Below, piece after piece: positions 59,101 through 64,000 of a DNA stretch of 64,000 nucleotides. Source of the stretch: Membranipora membranacea (Eukaryota; Bryozoa; Gymnolaemata; Cheilostomatida; Membraniporidae); NCBI GenBank assembly GCA_914767715.1, contig OU612071.1, forward strand, positions 16,986,948 through 17,050,947, in the 5' to 3' direction. The position numbers were made by a program, and so were the translations under genes. Position 1 is the stretch's first letter; the number at the start of each line of letters is the position of its first letter. The notes under the pieces are model-generated. The model was not told where the DNA came from, made no database searches, and saw nothing but the letters and a program-made list of their open reading frames with translations.

Positions 59101-62100
59101 AAATTTGTGTCAGCAGCAGGCTTAAAAGTTCCAACTTCATATGCGTTGCCGGTGGGTTGTTGAATGGAATGCCACTACAAGCTGCACCGACAAAATGTAC
59201 ACACTAAACATAATCTGCATGCATTGTAACACCTTCAATATACCTGGTTGCGGCCATTTACCTATAAGGGTGCTTTGAGTTAACAATATTTTGTATTTTT
59301 CAGGGTAGAGACTGGTTACTACGGGAATCTTGTACACAACTAATGGTGGAAAAGGTCACGTCTTTACTGACCAATGAGAATGCCTGGACAGCCTCAAATG
59401 CAGCCTTAGTTCTTGCCAGACTCACCATATCAGAGCGGGGGTGTGAGCTACTTCTGGATAATCATTTTAATAAGATCATTCTCTCTCAGCTTATATGCTC
59501 CCTTGGAACAGATGAAGCAGGTTTGTTCATACTTTCATATGATAGGCCTTGATCTAAAAGTGTTAGATCCTAAATTGATGTCAAAAGTGTATTTTCTCAT
59601 CCACTCAAACATTGATTATACCTTCAGGGTGATACTAATGTCAAAGAAAGGGGTGCTCAGGCAGTGTCAGCATGTTGTCCGTAAATCTCGCGGGCAATCT
59701 TCAGCTCTCCACAACAATTCTGATAGCAAAGACAAAGACATTGTCCCCTCCGTCAAGATTAGCAGTTATAGGGCCATCTCCGTACTGAGATGATAGAGCC
59801 TAGCAACCTAGCAACTCAAAGGTCATTTCATCGTGCTAGATTGTACCAAAGAGCTGAAAGTCAGGGGTCGAAATTTGAAATATTTATTTTGGATCTAGGA
59901 CAGTAAAGTCGTTTTGCTTTTTTTTAACAATAGATGTTTGTAAGTTAATTGTGGTTATGGGATAATTGTCTACTATTTTCTCAGTTAAAGCTTCATTCTT
60001 GTTGTGTCAGCCCATTCGAAACTGCCGAACTTTATCACTGCGCCCCCAAATAAAGAGGGGCTTAGTGATAAGGCTCCCAACTACTAGCTTATATATATTG
60101 TCACAACCCCTAGCTATCTCATATTCTTTAAATGCCTAAATCCTCAACTATGTTTTGGCTATAAGCTTATTTGATCCCTTTCCCTGCCGTAAAAAGAAAA
60201 CATACCCCCAAGTTTCAATACACACAAATATCTGCTTTTCACAAACCGTTATCTATCCAAGGCATTGTGGCTTATCTAAAGTACATTGTATCTAGATTAG
60301 TAGTACTTACACATAGTTGTCTCTCTTAATCGGTTTTGTGCTCCATTTGGAGGCTTTTATTTTATTCCACCTACACTGGTCCACCCTTATCTATTTTGAT
60401 GTTTACACTTAGCGTTGCACTCTCTGTCTGGATCATAGACGTAATGATAGTATCAAGGTTAGATTCAGGGACATAGTGTCTTCCAGTAATGATTTTTGTG
60501 GCCACTCAGTGAGGTCCACTCTGAGTCGTTTGCAAAGGAGTTCATATTATCATAGTTGATTTAAAAAAAATTCAGTCCGCTTTTTTTTACCCAACGTATC
60601 GATCACCTTTCAAGCTTCATTTGGTTACTCTTGTCCATTGTCTCATCTTATTATCCATGTAACAGGTAGAGGGATGAATGCAGCCTTCGCTATCGGTCGA
60701 CTTTGTGACATAACAAAAGGAAGAACCATGCTACTAACTCTGCCTGAAGCTAATAAGATGGTCACTCATCTCGGTATGTATTACTTTAATTTCGAATCCA
60801 ATCATATTTATTGTTCAATTTAATTTAAACACTCTAACCTGACAGATCCCTCCTCGCTTATCAACGTGATTGCCACATGCTCATTTTCAAATTTCTTGAA
60901 GTTCTCAAGCCATGGAATAACTGGCTGAGGCTATCATGTACCATATTAACAACGTTCCACAATATCCAGGAGTATCAGGCCAAACTAGTAAGTTATACTA
61001 CTCCCTCATCCCAGCCTGGGAATTCCAGATAATTGCATTGTGGGATATGTTTGATTATTATAATCACTTTTCTTCTTTCTATATCGCACTAGTTAAACCT
61101 GCACTCTCTTCTCCTATGAAATACATGGTCTATGCATATTTATATTTTCACAGCTAACATGTTATGTTCAGACGATAGCGGGTCTAGTAAGAACGCCTGC
61201 TTCGCTATCAGCTGTCTGGCTGCCAGCCCTGAGGGACATGAGAAGTTACTGAGTAACTCGATGTGTGATAGGGTGATGAACACGCTGGCTACGCTCCTGT
61301 CTGCTGAGGACTTTGAGACTGGCTGGTTTGCTGCAATGTGAGTTATTTTAGTATCATCTTGCTAATCCAGGCAAAGCTGCTGTAATCCTAGGCTTCCACT
61401 GTACCTTTTTATCTACATAGGTAGGCAGGATAAGGGCCAGCATGTCTTGACAAGCCAACAAAGCTTTTCAAGACAGACAAGACATGGGCCAGCTCGGAAA
61501 TGATCATTCATATGAGAAAATACCACGGTACTCCCATTGTTATGGAAATGAAAACTGCTGTGAATTCAATCATGGTTGAAATATTGTAAGGTAGCACAAA
61601 CTTTCGCAAGATAGGTGGAAGTTAGGTGGAGTAGATGTTAGCGAGCCTTAAATTTCTCATGTGCTAACTGTGGCGAACTTTTTCTCTTGTGAATACTTAA
61701 CTCCTTTAGGATTATAGTATTTCATGTTAGTGCGAACCTAGTTTGATCTTCACAATGGAGCACCCACACAACAACCCTTATGCGCGACTTAAACATGGAA
61801 CTCCAAAAAACAATCAGGTTAGGGCAATGTGTTCAATATTACCATCTAACTGATTTCAATGGGAATGGGATACTTGTCAACCCTCCCTAGTTGGTGTATA
61901 CTGAGTTGGTAATCGGGATGATTGGATTTAGTTTTGCCTTTTATAAGGTTCAAACGATAATCAAGATTAGACATAGTATCATCTTATTTATTCATTCCTT
62001 CATCTCTCATTGTTTGTAGGACATTGAGGACATTTTCTAGTCGACCTAAAGGCTGTATAAAGCTAAGAGAATTATCACGTATAGTACCATCACTACAGGC

Positions 62101-63571
62101 AGCTGTGACATTGTGTCCTGATAATGATGACATGATCAGAGAGGTGAGGTTTTTTTGTGCAAGGATAGACTTATAAATGTGCAATAACAGTAAAAGATCC
62201 CCAATCGCCTCTATGAAATGAAGAGTACAGTAGTTTTGCGTTATTACTTTTGCCTCCCCCCCCCCCCCCCGACACCTGAACTCAGGAGAAGATAACACTT
62301 TGCATGTTAAGGTGGACCTTGTTGAGGGTTAGGGGTGATTTCATTGCAGCCTTTCTAGCTAACAAAGCAGCTGCCATTGCAGTCTAAGTTGTTTTGGCCT
62401 TCTATAATCGGCCAGTTCGTAATTGCTGGAATACCACTATCGGATAACTGAGCAGAGTTTGAGCCCAGTTGACATTTTCAGTTCGTTTAGTTTCCAGAAC
62501 AACACCCTCTTTCAATAAGAGCAAGAGATGCTTTACGAAATCAAAGTATCACTATCACATCGCACAAAATTATCACTCACTTGGTCTTTCAATTAGACAA
62601 AATCGCTCCCAAATCGCTCACTCAGAATGTTTATAGTTTCTTCGAAGAGTGAGCGATTTCGTGAATATAGCAGGTACCACTCACTTATTGAGTGAGGGAT
62701 CAGTTTTAAAATTTTGGCTGTTTTCAATTGAAAGACCCCCCAGATTGAATTAAGAGAAATCTGGTGTGGCTCTTCGGACACGGCACCGCTATTTCTGTGT
62801 AACGCGTAACTTATTTTTGTAAGTCATTTTAAGCCAAGGATACTGAATTTAGATTTAGACAAAATGGATAGTTGACCTACATTACCCACCGATATCATTG
62901 AATTATTTGTTTACCCATTTACTATGCAATCCAAACCACTCGACAGTGTGTGTATTGTTTACTATATCAATTCGTATGTTGACCGCTCACACTTTGAGAG
63001 TATTTGAGAAACCCTCGAAAACAGTTTGAGTGTTTGGGATACAATGTTAACTTTACTGGTGTTTATTTTTATCTGAGTAAGTATTATTCAATTACTATGT
63101 CAAGGTCAGTTTGAAAGGCGTGTGCTGCTCATTTGAACAAGGTCATGTTTGTTAGATATGAGTTGTGTGTTATGTCCAAGACCTGAAATAAGAACTCAAG
63201 CAAGTTCATTTTTTCAAATTATTGAGGGAGTTATCCTACTTTAATCAATGAGAGGATAACCATACAGTGAGCTTAACTGTCACAAGTGCAGGAAGGGTGG
63301 GGTGAGGTCCCACCCTCACTGCAGCGTGGTATTAATCTCCATGGATCACTATGTGGAACCATATAAGATTTCCAGGATTCTACAGTTGCCCTGATTCAGC
63401 TGATAACACCATGCTTACTATTGCAGGTAGAAGAGACACTATTAATACTGAAGCTACTGGAGAGACCAGATCCACCTGCTGCGTCTGTTCTCGGGCCGAG
63501 AGAAGTACATGTTAGCTGGAGTAAAATAGAGACTAAGAGTGGACTACCCGTCACTTATAGATTACTAGATG
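56138..63571 (+). CDS. ARM-repeat / FN3 gene, copy 2, intact but cut off by the window end
   Basis: Exons: 56138-56334, 58426-58627, 59304-59520, 60666-60773, 61154-61337, 62020-62143, 63427-63571, continuing past 64000. The seven exons have the same lengths as in copy 1 except exon 3, which is 217 rather than 227 nt. All join in frame for 392 residues: the armadillo array, then the start of the first FN3 domain (PDPPAASVLGPREVHVSWSK). Amino-acid differences from copy 1 are few, for example SVSGRRRV against SESGGRRV and CDRVMN against CDMVMN. This copy is the better guide to the functional protein. Its downstream FN3 domains and tail lie outside the window, so intactness there is unknown. Confidence 0.8.
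58638..58851. mobile_element. MITE, family A, copy 2 counterpart of 9785-9996
   Basis: Same position and termini as in copy 1, directly after the exon ending at 58627. Confidence 0.8.
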
Positions 63572-64000
63572 GTAAGTTAGATCTAAACATTGTAGAACGT
63601 TTATTATGAAAATAAGGACACATAATGACCTTGAATGCTCACCCATCGATTGTTGTAACTAGTATAAATAAGACAGTAAATGGAGATGATCAAATAATTC
63701 CAATGACAACACCTTGTTTAGAGGGAACCAAACAGAGTTGCTGAGTATTTGTTATGCTGCCACCTTCCCTGCACACCCTAGAAGTGTCAAGGACTGGTAT
63801 AACGTGACCAGTACAGAGGGGGGTCCCTATGGCCCCTACAAGTCTAGCTCATTGTTAATGAATCCAACTAATTAGTTGGGGACTTATTTCAGTCCCTATG
63901 GTATTTGTTAGTCTGTTGCATCTGGTCGTGATGTTGGGAAGATTTAGGATATTTATTTTCTGTCAGAGTTTTGTTACTATCCATCTCTTTCCTGTAATGT

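Larger units (their letters stand above)
55199..64000. repeat. Segmental duplication, copy 2
   Basis: Direct-orientation partner of 6125-15441, starting about 49 kb to the right. Copy-specific sequence includes about 100 bp near 62356-62460 and about 85 bp near 62785-62870 that copy 1 lacks. Upstream of the breakpoint (before 55199) the two copies share nothing I can see. Confidence 0.92.

Noticed and set aside
1-64000. Bacterial contamination or horizontally acquired Roco-caspase
   Set aside because: Twenty introns, an animal-type p20/p10 caspase and shared MITE and SINE families across the locus argue for a native animal gene.

Overview
The window is eukaryotic and almost certainly animal. 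Coding sequence is split into many short exons with GT-AG introns in consistent phase. One gene ends in an animal-type caspase (p20/p10), and much of the rest consists of small inverted-repeat (MITE-like) elements and tRNA-derived SINEs. It is AT-rich with introns of roughly 0.1 to 2.9 kb. A non-bilaterian or other marine invertebrate, such as a sponge, fits, but the sequence alone does not fix the taxon.

The main gene is on the minus strand, 51787 down to 36082. I assembled 20 coding exons by hand. All phases agree and the total is 5031 nt, which is 1676 codons plus a stop. It reads, in order: an N-terminal ubiquitin-like domain, an armadillo-like helical region, leucine-rich repeats mostly encoded one per exon, a Roc GTPase plus COR module (Roco family), an Asp-rich linker, and a complete caspase domain. 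I know of no described animal protein with this layout. It joins a sensor-like repeat region, a GTPase switch and a death protease in one chain. This is the most interesting object here.

Two copies of a second gene flank it on the plus strand. The left copy (7279-23790, possibly with 5' exons further upstream) encodes armadillo repeats, three fibronectin type III domains and a Ser/His/Lys-rich tail. It carries a 10-bp insertion that shifts the frame and, separately, an in-frame TGA, so it looks like a young pseudogene. The right copy (from 55199, running off the window) is a direct-orientation duplicate, only a few percent diverged by eye. It lacks the 10-bp insertion and is open through every exon in the window (ATG at 56138). 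False duplication of a haplotype in the assembly is an alternative.

Layout: 1-6100, no gene I can support beyond one tentative exon, with palindromic repeats at 5030-5700; 6125-23790, ARM-FN3 copy 1; 23791-36081, gene-poor and repeat-rich, with a 2.2-kb foldback element, a coding-like minisatellite and a SINE; 36082-51787, the Roco-caspase gene; 51788-55198, intergenic; 55199-64000, ARM-FN3 copy 2, truncated by the window edge. Comparing the two copies shows a filled and an empty site for one MITE family, with a 9-bp target duplication.
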